From positions 1 to 25,931 of IMG/VR virus record IMGVR_UViG_3300017666_000007: a stretch of 25,931 nucleotides of DNA; one strand, written 5' to 3'. Positions 6,794-14,896 of this stretch are shown one piece after another. How positions within the stretch are numbered: the stretch's first letter is position 1; every line of letters starts with the position of its first letter. The notes below the pieces were generated by a model, which searched no databases, was not told the DNA's origin, and worked only from the letters and a program-made list of their open reading frames with translations. The stretch comes from a virus. Made by a program: the position numbers and the translations under genes.

Positions 6794-7954
6794 ATGTACT
6801 TTCCACTGTTAGCTCCACAGGTCCTTACGAACGTCATCAGCCAACAAGCTGCTGTTTCTGAGTGGATTCTGAATCTATTTGGCGTCAACCACGGTGCCGA
6901 TGTCTCGGATCCGTTATTTGATTCAGAAACCGATGTTGCCAAAGGCGCCAACGTCCTCAACTTTGGGCATGGACGCAATGGAGCGTTCAGCGTGTTCGAC
7001 AACAGCCGAAGGGTTGCCAAGGGGCGTGCACCTGGAACGGCTGCCGCGCAATCGGGACTTCAAGACGTTGGAACGGTCCCGTTCACTTACCCTCGGATGT
7101 ACGATTCGATTAGGTTACTCGCTGAAACCTTTCACAATCTCGGTCTGATCAACGATCCTGCCCAACGGGACTTAATGGGTCGACGAATGATCGAGATGCA
7201 AACCCGAGTCAAGGCACAGGAGGCTGCGAACTGGCGGAAAGCAGCATTGATCGGTTCGTTACGATCCACACTGCGAGCACGTCGGAGCGGTGAAGATGTT
7301 CACTGGTCATTCACGACTGGTAATAGTGTTTCTCAGCAGATCCCGGCTGGAAATCTCGGTCAGTTGAACATGTTGGGAGCGGGTAACATTATTACAGCCT
7401 CGTGGGCCAATGCAGCTACGCGTATTAATGATCATCTCGATGGTATCAACACCGGGTTTCAACGTCTCTGCGGTGGAGCTCTTAAAGCATCGATCATTCC
7501 TGGTAGCGTTTGGTCGGCAATCATTGGAAACGATCAGATTCGAAATTTGGCGGGTATCGCAAATCCTCCTTTCGAAACTTTGAAGGTCGACGTCAACAGC
7601 AAAGTTGCTGTGACGATGAAGAACGTCAAGATTGCAAAGATTGTTAGCCAGCCCCAATGCACGTTCTACGTAACCGACGAAAACGTCATCCTCGATGATG
7701 GCGAACAGTCAATCGTTCCGACCGGAACCGGAATGTTTTTCGGTTTTGAACCAGACGACGGAACTGTCGCAGTCTATGAGGGATCCGAACCAGTTGCTGA
7801 ATACGATGGCGGTCCGGAAACGCTGCGAACTGGTTTTTCGTCCTGGTACGTGAAGAGGAGCAACCCGACGGCAACCGAGGTGTTCTTCTTGGATAACGCG
7901 ATGCCTGTGATTCACGTTCCTCGCGCTGTCGCTTTTGCAAACCTGATTTTCTAG
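6794..7954 (+). CDS. Major capsid protein
   Basis: This 386-aa protein directly follows the protease and decoration genes and is itself followed by a strong terminator, as is common for the most abundant virion protein. It starts with a helical arm (YFPLLAPQVLTNVISQQAAV), carries the long helix MGRRMIEMQTRVKAQEAANW (the spine-helix region of HK97-fold capsids), and has a C-terminal beta-rich part with FYVTDENVILDD and VFFLDNAMPVIHVPRA. I cannot name the exact capsid family. The ribosome site is a weak purine run (AAGAAAGAGA). The assignment rests on length, position and secondary-structure pattern. Confidence 0.72.
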   Translation: MYFPLLAPQVLTNVISQQAAVSEWILNLFGVNHGADVSDPLFDSETDVAKGANVLNFGHGRNGAFSVFDNSRRVAKGRAPGTAAAQSGLQDVGTVPFTYPRMYDSIRLLAETFHNLGLINDPAQRDLMGRRMIEMQTRVKAQEAANWRKAALIGSLRSTLRARRSGEDVHWSFTTGNSVSQQIPAGNLGQLNMLGAGNIITASWANAATRINDHLDGINTGFQRLCGGALKASIIPGSVWSAIIGNDQIRNLAGIANPPFETLKVDVNSKVAVTMKNVKIAKIVSQPQCTFYVTDENVILDDGEQSIVPTGTGMFFGFEPDDGTVAVYEGSEPVAEYDGGPETLRTGFSSWYVKRSNPTATEVFFLDNAMPVIHVPRAVAFANLIF

Positions 7955-8014
7955 TCAGCTTTCGCACTTTAGATCCATGGCCAAAAGTCGCAGTTTCGCA
8001 ACCGACATTGGCAC

Positions 8015-8051
8015 GCAAGCCGTTGTAGTGCTCCTCAACGGCTTGCTTTTT
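8015..8051 (+). terminator. Intrinsic terminator after the capsid gene
   Basis: A perfect 11-bp stem, GCAAGCCGTTG (8015-8025) and CAACGGCTTGC (8036-8046), with a 10-base loop is followed directly by TTTTT (8047-8051). It lies between the capsid gene and the connector genes, so it should lower expression of connector and tail genes relative to capsid. No promoter is obvious between it and 8071, so partial read-through is likely. Confidence 0.85.
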
Positions 8052-8070
8052 ATCCAATCAGGAAATCATT

Positions 8071-8592
8071 ATGACCCCACTCACTTCAGCGCAAGAAATG
8101 CAGGACGCTCTGAGTCAAGCAGGGGTCGTTGCGTTTTCTGATCATAACAACGATGGATTCGAGGATACGAATCTTGTCGATTCTTGCATTGTATTTGCTA
8201 CTGGTTTCATTGGCGGAAAGCTCGCGAAACTGTTCACGCTTGTCGCTCTCGCGACAGCTCCAGTCATTCGCGAGTTTGCAACCATAGTTGCTGTGCGAAC
8301 GTTATGCACACGTAGGGGAAACCCTATTCCCGAATCGATCGAAATGCGATACCGCGAGATCGTCGACAAGGATGGTTTCCTCGATCAGATCGCCAAAGGT
8401 GGAATGTCATTGCTTGACGAAGACGGGGAGCTTTTAGTAGGAAAAAGTTTTGCACCAACGATGTCCAATTTGGTGGTTGATCGACGTCACCTATCCCGAA
8501 AGATCCGAGTCAAACAGGGATCAAGCTCTCAGGCTGTCACTCCACTAAATCGCAATATTGCGGGATATGCGAGGGATGGCCATGTCTACTGA
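8071..8592 (+). CDS. Head-tail connector, DUF1320 / Mu gp36-like
   Basis: This is a 173-aa protein with the helical layout of head-tail adaptor proteins of the DUF1320 (Mu gp36) type. Early residues MTPLTSAQEMQDALSQAGVV are followed by an acidic DHNNDGFEDTNLVDSC helix. Then comes the long helix PVIREFATIVAVRTLCTRRG with 'IPESIEMRYREIV...FLDQIAKGGMSL', where Mu gp36 members have 'p..v...y..a...L..ia.G...L'. CAGGAAA (8055-8061) is the ribosome site. Such proteins form the ring between portal and tail. Position after the capsid gene agrees. Its last 11 bases overlap the next gene. Confidence 0.65.
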   Translation: MTPLTSAQEMQDALSQAGVVAFSDHNNDGFEDTNLVDSCIVFATGFIGGKLAKLFTLVALATAPVIREFATIVAVRTLCTRRGNPIPESIEMRYREIVDKDGFLDQIAKGGMSLLDEDGELLVGKSFAPTMSNLVVDRRHLSRKIRVKQGSSSQAVTPLNRNIAGYARDGHVY

Positions 8593-9394
8593 TATCGTGT
8601 TCAAGGGAAAGAGCGAACAGGCCAGACACGCTTTACGTGCGTTCGTGGCAATGCTAACTGGTCGGCATCCCGATAACTTCCAAATCGCTCGCAGCGTTTT
8701 TTACGTTTTAGGGTTCCAAGCCTTAACTGACATCCAATCCGACTTCATCCGAAAATCTCGAGGTGGAGTGGGAGAGGATGGCGTCAAGTGGCCTCCTTTG
8801 TCACCTGAGTATCTTGCATATGGTCGACGCTTCGGGAAAGGCGAGAAAGCTGCTCTCAAGAAAGCAGCGGGGCTTGATCGCAGTCATTCCAGGGGAGTCG
8901 GCGGAAAGGGAGGGCTCCTCAACGCGCAGCAACAGCAACGCTGGAGGAAAGTGTATTCGCAAACGTTAGCGGCCATGGCTGCTCGTTATGACATCTCACA
9001 GGCTAAGCAAATCGCGGCAGGTCACGCTTGGAATGTGATCAAATCCGAAGGAGCAAAAACAAAGCTAGAAGTCTTTGGGAATCGCCAAGTCGAAATGTTG
9101 CGAGATACCGGAATCTTGTTCAATTCGCTGAGTCCTGGAACTGTTTCGCCTGATGGATCGGATTATCAACAGCCAACTGGGGAAGGGGGTGATCAACAGA
9201 TCTTTCGTGCCTTGTCTGATGGAATCGTTGTTGGTTCCAATGTGGCCTACGCAGACTATCAGAACCGCACGCGACCATTCTTGCCAAAAGAGATTCCTAG
9301 CGCATGGCAGGCACGCTGGGAATCTATGGTGGCGAGGATTATCCCAACAGCCCTTCGGATCTATTTTGATCGAAGTGGGGGAGCTGCAGCATGA
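8582..9394 (+). CDS. Tail completion / virion morphogenesis protein (Mu gpG / tail-S-like)
   Basis: This 270-aa protein shows features of the Mu gpG / P2 gpS virion morphogenesis family: DFIRKSRGGVGEDGVKWPPL ('F....GpdG..W..l'), then MLRDTGILFNSLSPG ('l.~tG.L..Si'), then IVVGSNVAYADYQN and RPFLPKEIPSAWQARW ('y...hq.G....~ipaR.fL'). A long insert between the W-P motif and the TG motif makes it larger than usual. I chose ATG 8582 because GAGGG lies six bases before it; ATG 8576 is an alternative. Its role would be to complete or connect the tail to the head. The stop overlaps the next start (ATGA). Confidence 0.68.
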   Translation: MSTDIVFKGKSEQARHALRAFVAMLTGRHPDNFQIARSVFYVLGFQALTDIQSDFIRKSRGGVGEDGVKWPPLSPEYLAYGRRFGKGEKAALKKAAGLDRSHSRGVGGKGGLLNAQQQQRWRKVYSQTLAAMAARYDISQAKQIAAGHAWNVIKSEGAKTKLEVFGNRQVEMLRDTGILFNSLSPGTVSPDGSDYQQPTGEGGDQQIFRALSDGIVVGSNVAYADYQNRTRPFLPKEIPSAWQARWESMVARIIPTALRIYFDRSGGAAA

Positions 9395-9975
9395 TTGACG
9401 GCGAAGTTGCACTTCTCGAAGCGGTCCGCGATACGATTCGAGGAAAACTCCAATTGTCCGAGGTCGAATGTGATTGCGAGTATGACGAACAAATTCCCGC
9501 GATCGCGAAGGATCGCTATGTCGCTGTGATTCCGGCTGGATGTGATCCAGGTCCAAAACATCAGCAAGCTGCGGGAGTCCACGATTCGCTTCATGCCGTT
9601 CAGGTAATGGTGCTTATACGTTCCACAGCGGTTCCCCGAGATCGAAGACGTTCGATTTTCTTGAACCAATTGACTGGAATCAATCAACTGCTCACACAGA
9701 TTATCAAAGTATTGGATTGGCAACTGGACTTGTTTTCACTGACTAATCACTACATGGAACAACAGGTACCTGGTTCCGATCCATTCACTGAGTTGTTGAG
9801 GCTGACTCGCGTTGACTCCAAGCCCCGAATGGTTTCCACGGAAACTTATGATTCCAGCAAAGTGTCGCTAAACGGGACAACACCCTATACCGCTATGGCT
9901 CGATCGGCCTACTTTGGTCGATGCCGTCGGATGCAGAACGTTGTACAAACTCCACCGATCCACAGGTCCGTATGA
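9391..9975 (+). CDS. Tail terminator-like protein (Mu gp37 position)
   Basis: This is a 194-aa protein with an N-terminal helix EVALLEAVRDTIRGKLQ, then strands (RYVAVIPAGCDPGP, HAVQVMVLIRSTAVPRDRR), and a second helix FLNQLTGINQLLTQIIKVLD. The strand RYVAVIP...VQVMVLIR followed by a basic turn and a long helix is the usual look of tail terminator proteins (lambda gpU / Mu gp37 type), which cap the tail tube before head joining. The position between tail completion and tail tube supports this. ATGA overlaps connect it on both sides. The family match is by structure pattern, not a motif. Confidence 0.5.
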   Translation: MIDGEVALLEAVRDTIRGKLQLSEVECDCEYDEQIPAIAKDRYVAVIPAGCDPGPKHQQAAGVHDSLHAVQVMVLIRSTAVPRDRRRSIFLNQLTGINQLLTQIIKVLDWQLDLFSLTNHYMEQQVPGSDPFTELLRLTRVDSKPRMVSTETYDSSKVSLNGTTPYTAMARSAYFGRCRRMQNVVQTPPIHRSV

Positions 9976-10400
9976 TCAAACCAGTTCCCTTTAATCCGAA
10001 CGCTAGCGGAGTTGTTATCCCAGATGAACGATCCATCAAGCAAAGGCAATTTGCATTCTGCGCGAACCCAGAATGTGCGGAAAACGGTGAGGAGTTCGAA
10101 TGGGAAATCGAACATACGCTTTCGCCATGTCCCAAATGCGGCGCGTGCAAACCTCCGATGGTTGGCATTAAGGCGAAGGTTCATTTGATGATCCGAGATC
10201 GAATGGGGCCATTCGAGGGAGTGGGCGGTCTCAGGTATCGAATCGCTTGCGATACCCAATCGAAACGGCATGGAATATCGACGCTCACGAATCATGAGGT
10301 CGGCACGGACGATCGATCGGTTTGTAACTGTATCGATTGCCTGATCGAAGCCAACAAAATCAACGCGCCCGCTCGTTCGGGCATTCAACTGCACACCTAA
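9972..10400 (+). CDS. Zinc-ribbon-containing hypothetical protein
   Basis: This 142-aa protein starts at the ATG that overlaps the previous stop (ATGA at 9972); no separate ribosome site is seen. It contains CANPEC and, about 23 residues later, CPKCGAC, which together form a four-cysteine zinc ribbon at about residues 30-65. Two more cysteines (CNCIDC) near residue 117-122 could bind a second metal. A zinc ribbon between tail terminator and tail tube genes is unusual, and I know no structural counterpart. It could be a virion protein, an assembly factor or a nucleic-acid-binding protein. Confidence 0.65.
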   Translation: MIKPVPFNPNASGVVIPDERSIKQRQFAFCANPECAENGEEFEWEIEHTLSPCPKCGACKPPMVGIKAKVHLMIRDRMGPFEGVGGLRYRIACDTQSKRHGISTLTNHEVGTDDRSVCNCIDCLIEANKINAPARSGIQLHT

Positions 10401-10420
10401 TCCTCAGGGAGTTACTAATC

Positions 10421-10963
10421 ATGTCTTTCATCGCTGGTTCCTATTTGCTTGTTTACAACGGCAAAGTATGTGGCCAAACCGAAAACGGTATCGAGTTTCG
10501 ACGCGAAATCTTCAAACGTTTGATCAGTGGCGATTGGTTCGGAGATGCTCCCCAGGAAGGAATCTATCGAGGTATGGGGCTTACCTCGATGGCAACATTT
10601 CTTGAGGCCGATGCAGCTGCGATGCATGACATCATGAACCCATATCAAGGTGGGAACGCTGTAACGTCGCTTCATGGTGGCTTCGCTGGTTTAATGGATG
10701 TAAAGCACGGAATTGCGCGTTCCCTCGTTGCAACGTCACTCCTAACGGCTTCCGTAATCAATCAAAACGGAGTAACCGGCGGAGTTTCGATCACTCCTCT
10801 GACTCGAACGCTGCCGAGAACGGTAGCGGCCGATGGCCAACAGATCAGGCAGGCCTTCAACAGTAATCTGCGCGACATCCCTGTCATGTTCCGCCATTAT
10901 CCTTCCCAATGGGTTCAAGGAGGATCTATGACACTTGGTGGCGAATTCGGAACGGAAACCTAA
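10421..10963 (+). CDS. Tail tube (major tail) protein
   Basis: This is a 180-aa protein with the pattern of tube proteins: an N-terminal SYLLVYNGKVCGQTENGIEF ('y....G...g.tekGi'), then a short helix, DWFGDAPQEGIYRGM ('D..g..p.d.i..G'), EADAAAMHDIMNPY, and a C-terminal strand-rich half ending in SMTLGGEFGTET. Such proteins stack as hexameric rings to form the DNA channel of the tail. CAGGGAG (10405-10411) is the ribosome site for ATG 10421. No sheath gene lies next to it, so the tail should not be contractile. The assignment is by fold pattern and gene order. Confidence 0.65.
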   Translation: MSFIAGSYLLVYNGKVCGQTENGIEFRREIFKRLISGDWFGDAPQEGIYRGMGLTSMATFLEADAAAMHDIMNPYQGGNAVTSLHGGFAGLMDVKHGIARSLVATSLLTASVINQNGVTGGVSITPLTRTLPRTVAADGQQIRQAFNSNLRDIPVMFRHYPSQWVQGGSMTLGGEFGTET

Positions 10964-10966
10964 ACA

Positions 10967-11302
10967 ATGGATCAACCACCAATTCTAAAACTCGACAATG
11001 GAAAGCGGGCCTTTCAGGTGCAAACCTCGGAGGGCGTTTTCCGCTGGGAGTATGACGTCCTTACCATCAAACTGACAGCAGAAGAGCTGGAAGCAAAATT
11101 TGGACTGCGCAAGCTCGGTGAGGATAAGGTCGTTTCGCCGACACCCGCGTTCCTGCAGGCCTTCGCATTCCGTTTGCATGAATTCGGGCTAACAGACTGC
11201 ACAGTCGATGCAGCCTTTGCGGTTTATGAAATCGTAAATACGCAGTTCATCCAGTTGTCTTCTGCGGTCAGTTCCCAAATCAATTCCATCTTAGCCACAT
11301 AG
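10967..11302 (+). CDS. Tail assembly chaperone candidate
   Basis: This is a 111-aa protein between tube and tape measure genes, the place of tail assembly chaperones (lambda gpG type). It has an N-terminal beta part (AFQVQTSEGVFRWEYDVL) and a helical C-terminal part (EFGLTDCTVDAAFAVYEIVN). Chaperones of this type coat the tape measure during tube assembly. Many are made in two forms by ribosomal frameshifting, but I see no slippery heptamer leading into a suitable second frame, so only the short form is supported. The start ATG 10967 is three bases after the previous stop. Confidence 0.5.
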   Translation: MDQPPILKLDNGKRAFQVQTSEGVFRWEYDVLTIKLTAEELEAKFGLRKLGEDKVVSPTPAFLQAFAFRLHEFGLTDCTVDAAFAVYEIVNTQFIQLSSAVSSQINSILAT

Positions 11303-11312
11303 AGGTGGATCC

Positions 11313-12650
11313 ATGGCCGCTGAAATGGTCATCCGGTTGGTAGATGGATCCTCTGATACATCTGCGAGCCTATCGCCAGCTAACCAACTTCCAACAGCCC
11401 ACAATCCGGATGTTCCCACCGTTGCAAGCTCACGCGCTGAGCGATCGTCGCAAACCCTAGCAACTGCGGAAACAGATCCGCGAAAATCGCAGCCACAGTC
11501 GACAGCTTCAACGAACGGGACTTCAGAGGTTCGCACCTCGGATGCAATCATCGTTGACTCCATGGAGGAGTTTACTCGACGATTGGAACAAGCGATCCAA
11601 GAATTAGGAAAGCGATCTCAACCGAGTGAGAAACGACCAAACGAACAAAGCACCACTCAGGCCAGATCGACAACGCAGCAAGTTCTAGACGCAATCGAAC
11701 AGCGTTTATCGGGTAGAACCCAGTCAGCGTTCAAACGAATGCGCAGGGCTAAGGTTTGGCAAAATCCGACTGTAAGGAACGCGATCAATCGGGCAAAGAA
11801 TGCGACCAAATCGATTGCCAGACGGGTAGGGAAAAGTCGAATCGCTCGACGATTGATGGCAAGTAGAATCGGTCGATCACTCAAGGCTCGGGGTTCTGCT
11901 TTATTCTCTCGATTGGCTACCGGGGCCCGAGGAGCAACTGCTGTCGGCGGAACGGGAGCTGTTGCGGCTAGTGGCGGAACTGCAGCTGGAGCGGCTGCGG
12001 GTACTGGAGCGGGTGGAGCAGCCGCCGCAGGAGGAACAGCGGCCGTTGCGGGAGTCGCCGCAGTTGCTATTCCAGTGGCGGCTACTGTTGCAGCTTTTGT
12101 TGCGTTAGTTGGTGCGACTTATGCCTTGCATCGAACCTTCAAATCAACAGCAGATGATCTAGAAGGGTTTTCTGGTCAGATATCCGCAGCTAGAGCGAGA
12201 GCACAGGCGAACACGACAATCAACATGGCAGAGCGAGCGCGAGCCGTGGGTCCTCAGCTTGGACGGCTTGAGAATGCCAATACTCGGTTCCAAGATAGTA
12301 CTGAAAAACTCTGGACAGCCATTTTGCAAGTACTTTTGAAATTCGAGCCAGCGATTACAAAAGTAGTCGATGGCTTAACCGTAGGGGTCGACTATGGCGC
12401 TAAGATCATTGCTCAATTGGAAGTAGTAAAAGCGGCGATAACAGTACTGGATAAAAGCGATGACAAAGCGGCAGCACAAAGTCTAGCGGAAGCGACCAAG
12501 CGATTAAATGAATCCATGGCCGTTTTCCTAGGTGGCTTACCACCTACAAATAACAACTTGTTCGACGATCAGCTAAAGGCTTTCCTGCAGCAAAATTTAC
12601 CTAACAACAATTGGCAAAACCCACCTCCAATGGGCGGAGGGATGTTTTAA
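11313..12650 (+). CDS. Short tape measure protein
   Basis: This is a 445-aa protein with typical tape-measure traits: a Ser/Thr/Gln-rich start, a helical basic middle (RMRRAKVWQNPTVRNAINRA), a long Gly/Ala-rich low-complexity run at about residues 204-250, and a hydrophobic segment AIPVAATVAAFVALVGATYA near 252-271. Then come coiled-coil-like helices and a Pro/Asn/Gly-rich end. Tape measure proteins set tail length and help DNA entry through the inner membrane; the hydrophobic segment fits this. At about 1.5 angstrom per residue the tail would be roughly 65 nm, at the short end. AGAGGTGG (11302-11309) is the ribosome site. The stop overlaps the next start (TAATG). Confidence 0.72.
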   Translation: MAAEMVIRLVDGSSDTSASLSPANQLPTAHNPDVPTVASSRAERSSQTLATAETDPRKSQPQSTASTNGTSEVRTSDAIIVDSMEEFTRRLEQAIQELGKRSQPSEKRPNEQSTTQARSTTQQVLDAIEQRLSGRTQSAFKRMRRAKVWQNPTVRNAINRAKNATKSIARRVGKSRIARRLMASRIGRSLKARGSALFSRLATGARGATAVGGTGAVAASGGTAAGAAAGTGAGGAAAAGGTAAVAGVAAVAIPVAATVAAFVALVGATYALHRTFKSTADDLEGFSGQISAARARAQANTTINMAERARAVGPQLGRLENANTRFQDSTEKLWTAILQVLLKFEPAITKVVDGLTVGVDYGAKIIAQLEVVKAAITVLDKSDDKAAAQSLAEATKRLNESMAVFLGGLPPTNNNLFDDQLKAFLQQNLPNNNWQNPPPMGGGMF

Positions 12651-14362
12651 TGCCTAACGCATCGATTATCTACAACGACTATGAATTCAACGAATTAAGT
12701 TCGTACGAAGTAACTGAGCGATTCGAGTATGATGAGGCTGAAACAACGGTCGTTGGCACTTCCTTTCAGATTCGAGCAAAAACATTTATAGCGGCTGAAC
12801 CAGAGTCGCCTGGAAACGTTCACACAGACAGCAGTTTCTACGCTGGTCCTGTAATGCATCCAATCAGGCAAAAACTATCTAAACCTGGGAAGCAACTGAT
12901 TTTCAAGCATGATGGATTTGGGCCTAGTCCTTCATACATTGACATCAACAATCCATCTGCAGGTTCAACCCTCAAGGACATTTCCGGAGGACCAAAGCCA
13001 AGAGTTTTGCAGTGGATACCTGTTGGGAATACGGCGTCTGCGGAAATGGTTTGGGAGTGCGAAACAACCATTGCAGTTTGCGATGGAGAGACATCTCCAC
13101 GGGTTACCGGCGTTAAGGCCTTTAACTATGCGATGCAATACGACATTGACGCAAGCGGATACACAACAAGACGAATCACTGGATACATCGAAATTACGAT
13201 GACCAGAAAGAATCGGGAAATTCCGGATAGCGTTGATGATTATCGGGGTTATGTACGATTCCAGAAGCCGAATAACTTTTCGAGAGAGATGAGTTGGAGT
13301 GTTTCCGCCAATAAACGCAGGGCGGACTTTGTAATCGTTGATACCGAAAAGAGAACCTCGAATCCGTTTCCACCCAACGTGATCGATATTCAGGCAAAAC
13401 ACCGAGTTGGTTTGTCTCGCAGAAACATCGCATCATCTGCGAATACGATTTCAGCCCAAATCACGCTCAGTCCATTGGTTCCTCGCGTTAACGCTTGGCT
13501 CATTTTTCGAGCTATTGTGCAGTCCAGAATCACGTATGCATTCGTCACCGGGGCGTACACCATGTTGGAAAGTCTTGAAGTAGAAGAGGACATTTTTAGT
13601 AATCAATTCTCCTTCAACTTGAGATATACAACTATCGGTCCTGGCAATTCGAACGTCGTATCCTTGATGGGATTATCGGGCTTGTTCCAACCACTTGGTT
13701 TCACGTGGCCTAATTGGGATAACTCAGTGAAGATCCTTGGGCCATTTCAAAACCTGAATCAAGATTACGGGATCGCAGCCTTAAAGCACAATCATGAAGA
13801 TGACAGAATTGTCGATCTTTGCGACGATGGCAACTCTAGAAACCACACAGGACAGTCAAACTCCCTTTACAACACGCCAACCGCCCTATCACCTTTTGTA
13901 AATCCATGTCCTACCCCTGAACGAAGTTGGGTTCATTTCGAAGCACATTTCAAGTACCACGAAGAAGCGAAAGCGAGCGCTTCCGTAACGCTTGGGCCGA
14001 ATGGACTTAGCTACGCAACTTTTGATCCAGCTAAAGCGGATGCGACTTTCGAACCTTCTGACGAAGCGGGAATCGAACGATGGATTGAGAACTATGCAGG
14101 AGGAATGATCATTTACTGGATTGGAGGAGCGGAACGTGTTTGCTACGAAATTCCACCTCCAGGAAAAATAACGGTCGGTGATCTGACGCTTGTTCCTACA
14201 GGAAAGAAAAAATTCCAGACGAATCTTGTTGGCTATCTTTTCGGTCAGCCTCTCTATCGTGCTTTTTGGATCGTGCCTTACAGACTAAAGCGACGTCCAA
14301 CGAAAGTTGTTGGAGCAGACGCGCAGAAAGTCACCAACGAGGATGAGGAGGAGGAAGCATGA
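12650..14362 (+). CDS. Large tail protein (distal tail / hub candidate)
   Basis: This is a 570-aa protein right after the tape measure, where siphovirus phages encode distal tail and hub components. It is mostly strand-rich; it begins ASIIYNDYEFNELSSYEVTE and contains SAEMVWECETTIAVCDG and ITGYIEITMTRKNRE, which suggest stacked beta domains. The C-terminus is acidic (NEDEEEEA). No peptidase or lysozyme motif is visible. GGAGG (12636-12640) precedes ATG 12650, which overlaps the tape measure stop (TAATG). I do not recognise the exact family. A virion role is inferred from place, size and predicted beta content. Confidence 0.6.
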   Translation: MPNASIIYNDYEFNELSSYEVTERFEYDEAETTVVGTSFQIRAKTFIAAEPESPGNVHTDSSFYAGPVMHPIRQKLSKPGKQLIFKHDGFGPSPSYIDINNPSAGSTLKDISGGPKPRVLQWIPVGNTASAEMVWECETTIAVCDGETSPRVTGVKAFNYAMQYDIDASGYTTRRITGYIEITMTRKNREIPDSVDDYRGYVRFQKPNNFSREMSWSVSANKRRADFVIVDTEKRTSNPFPPNVIDIQAKHRVGLSRRNIASSANTISAQITLSPLVPRVNAWLIFRAIVQSRITYAFVTGAYTMLESLEVEEDIFSNQFSFNLRYTTIGPGNSNVVSLMGLSGLFQPLGFTWPNWDNSVKILGPFQNLNQDYGIAALKHNHEDDRIVDLCDDGNSRNHTGQSNSLYNTPTALSPFVNPCPTPERSWVHFEAHFKYHEEAKASASVTLGPNGLSYATFDPAKADATFEPSDEAGIERWIENYAGGMIIYWIGGAERVCYEIPPPGKITVGDLTLVPTGKKKFQTNLVGYLFGQPLYRAFWIVPYRLKRRPTKVVGADAQKVTNEDEEEEA

Positions 14363-14838
14363 TTCTCCAGATTGGTGATAAGCAAATCGAGCTCGATCTA
14401 TTGAAAGCGGAAGAAACGCGAGACAAACTGCGAACGAACATGCTGAAGGGAAATTGGCTTCTCTTCGACCCAAAAACGTTGACAGCCTTTGCCGAATCTA
14501 TCGGAGCAGAAACTGTTTCCGAAGCATGGCAAATCTGGACCGTTCTCGACGCATGGATGGATCACATAAGCCAACGAAATCGCATTCGAGCCGATATTGC
14601 CTATTGGTTCGGAATCAACGCGTTTGAGTTAACAGACGTACAAATACTAAGTTTGCGGGAAAACCTACCTCGTGTCAGGGCACAAAAGACAATCGAGGAT
14701 GGCAATTATGATCCGACAGACTACGAACGAGTCTATCAATTGTTCCTGCAGGCTTTTGATGATGAAAATCTCGCGAGGAAGCGACAAACGGAATCCTTTA
14801 AGCTGTATCTGCAAAAGGCATCTAAGAATCCAAAATAG
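14359..14838 (+). CDS. Unknown 159-aa protein between tail and portal genes
   Basis: This is an acidic, almost fully helical protein. It starts with a strand pair (ILQIGDKQIELDLLKAEET) and has Trp-rich helices (EAWQIWTVLDAWMDHISQ, DIAYWFGINAF) and a basic end (RKRQTESFKLYLQKASK). The ribosome site is strong (AGGAGGAGGA, 14345-14354) and the ATG overlaps the previous stop. I do not recognise the family. The start resembles the first strands of small tail assembly factors, but that is weak. It is the last gene before a 58-base gap and the portal. Confidence 0.6.
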   Translation: MILQIGDKQIELDLLKAEETRDKLRTNMLKGNWLLFDPKTLTAFAESIGAETVSEAWQIWTVLDAWMDHISQRNRIRADIAYWFGINAFELTDVQILSLRENLPRVRAQKTIEDGNYDPTDYERVYQLFLQAFDDENLARKRQTESFKLYLQKASKNPK

Positions 14839-14896
14839 CTGATATATTGTCGGTTGCGAAACTGCGACGTTTGGTGATTCACTTGAGGAAGAACCG

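Noticed and set aside
10967-11312. Programmed frameshift extending the tail chaperone
   Set aside because: AAAATTTGG near 11097 is not in the right phase for a slippery heptamer, and no suitable second frame continues toward the tape measure.
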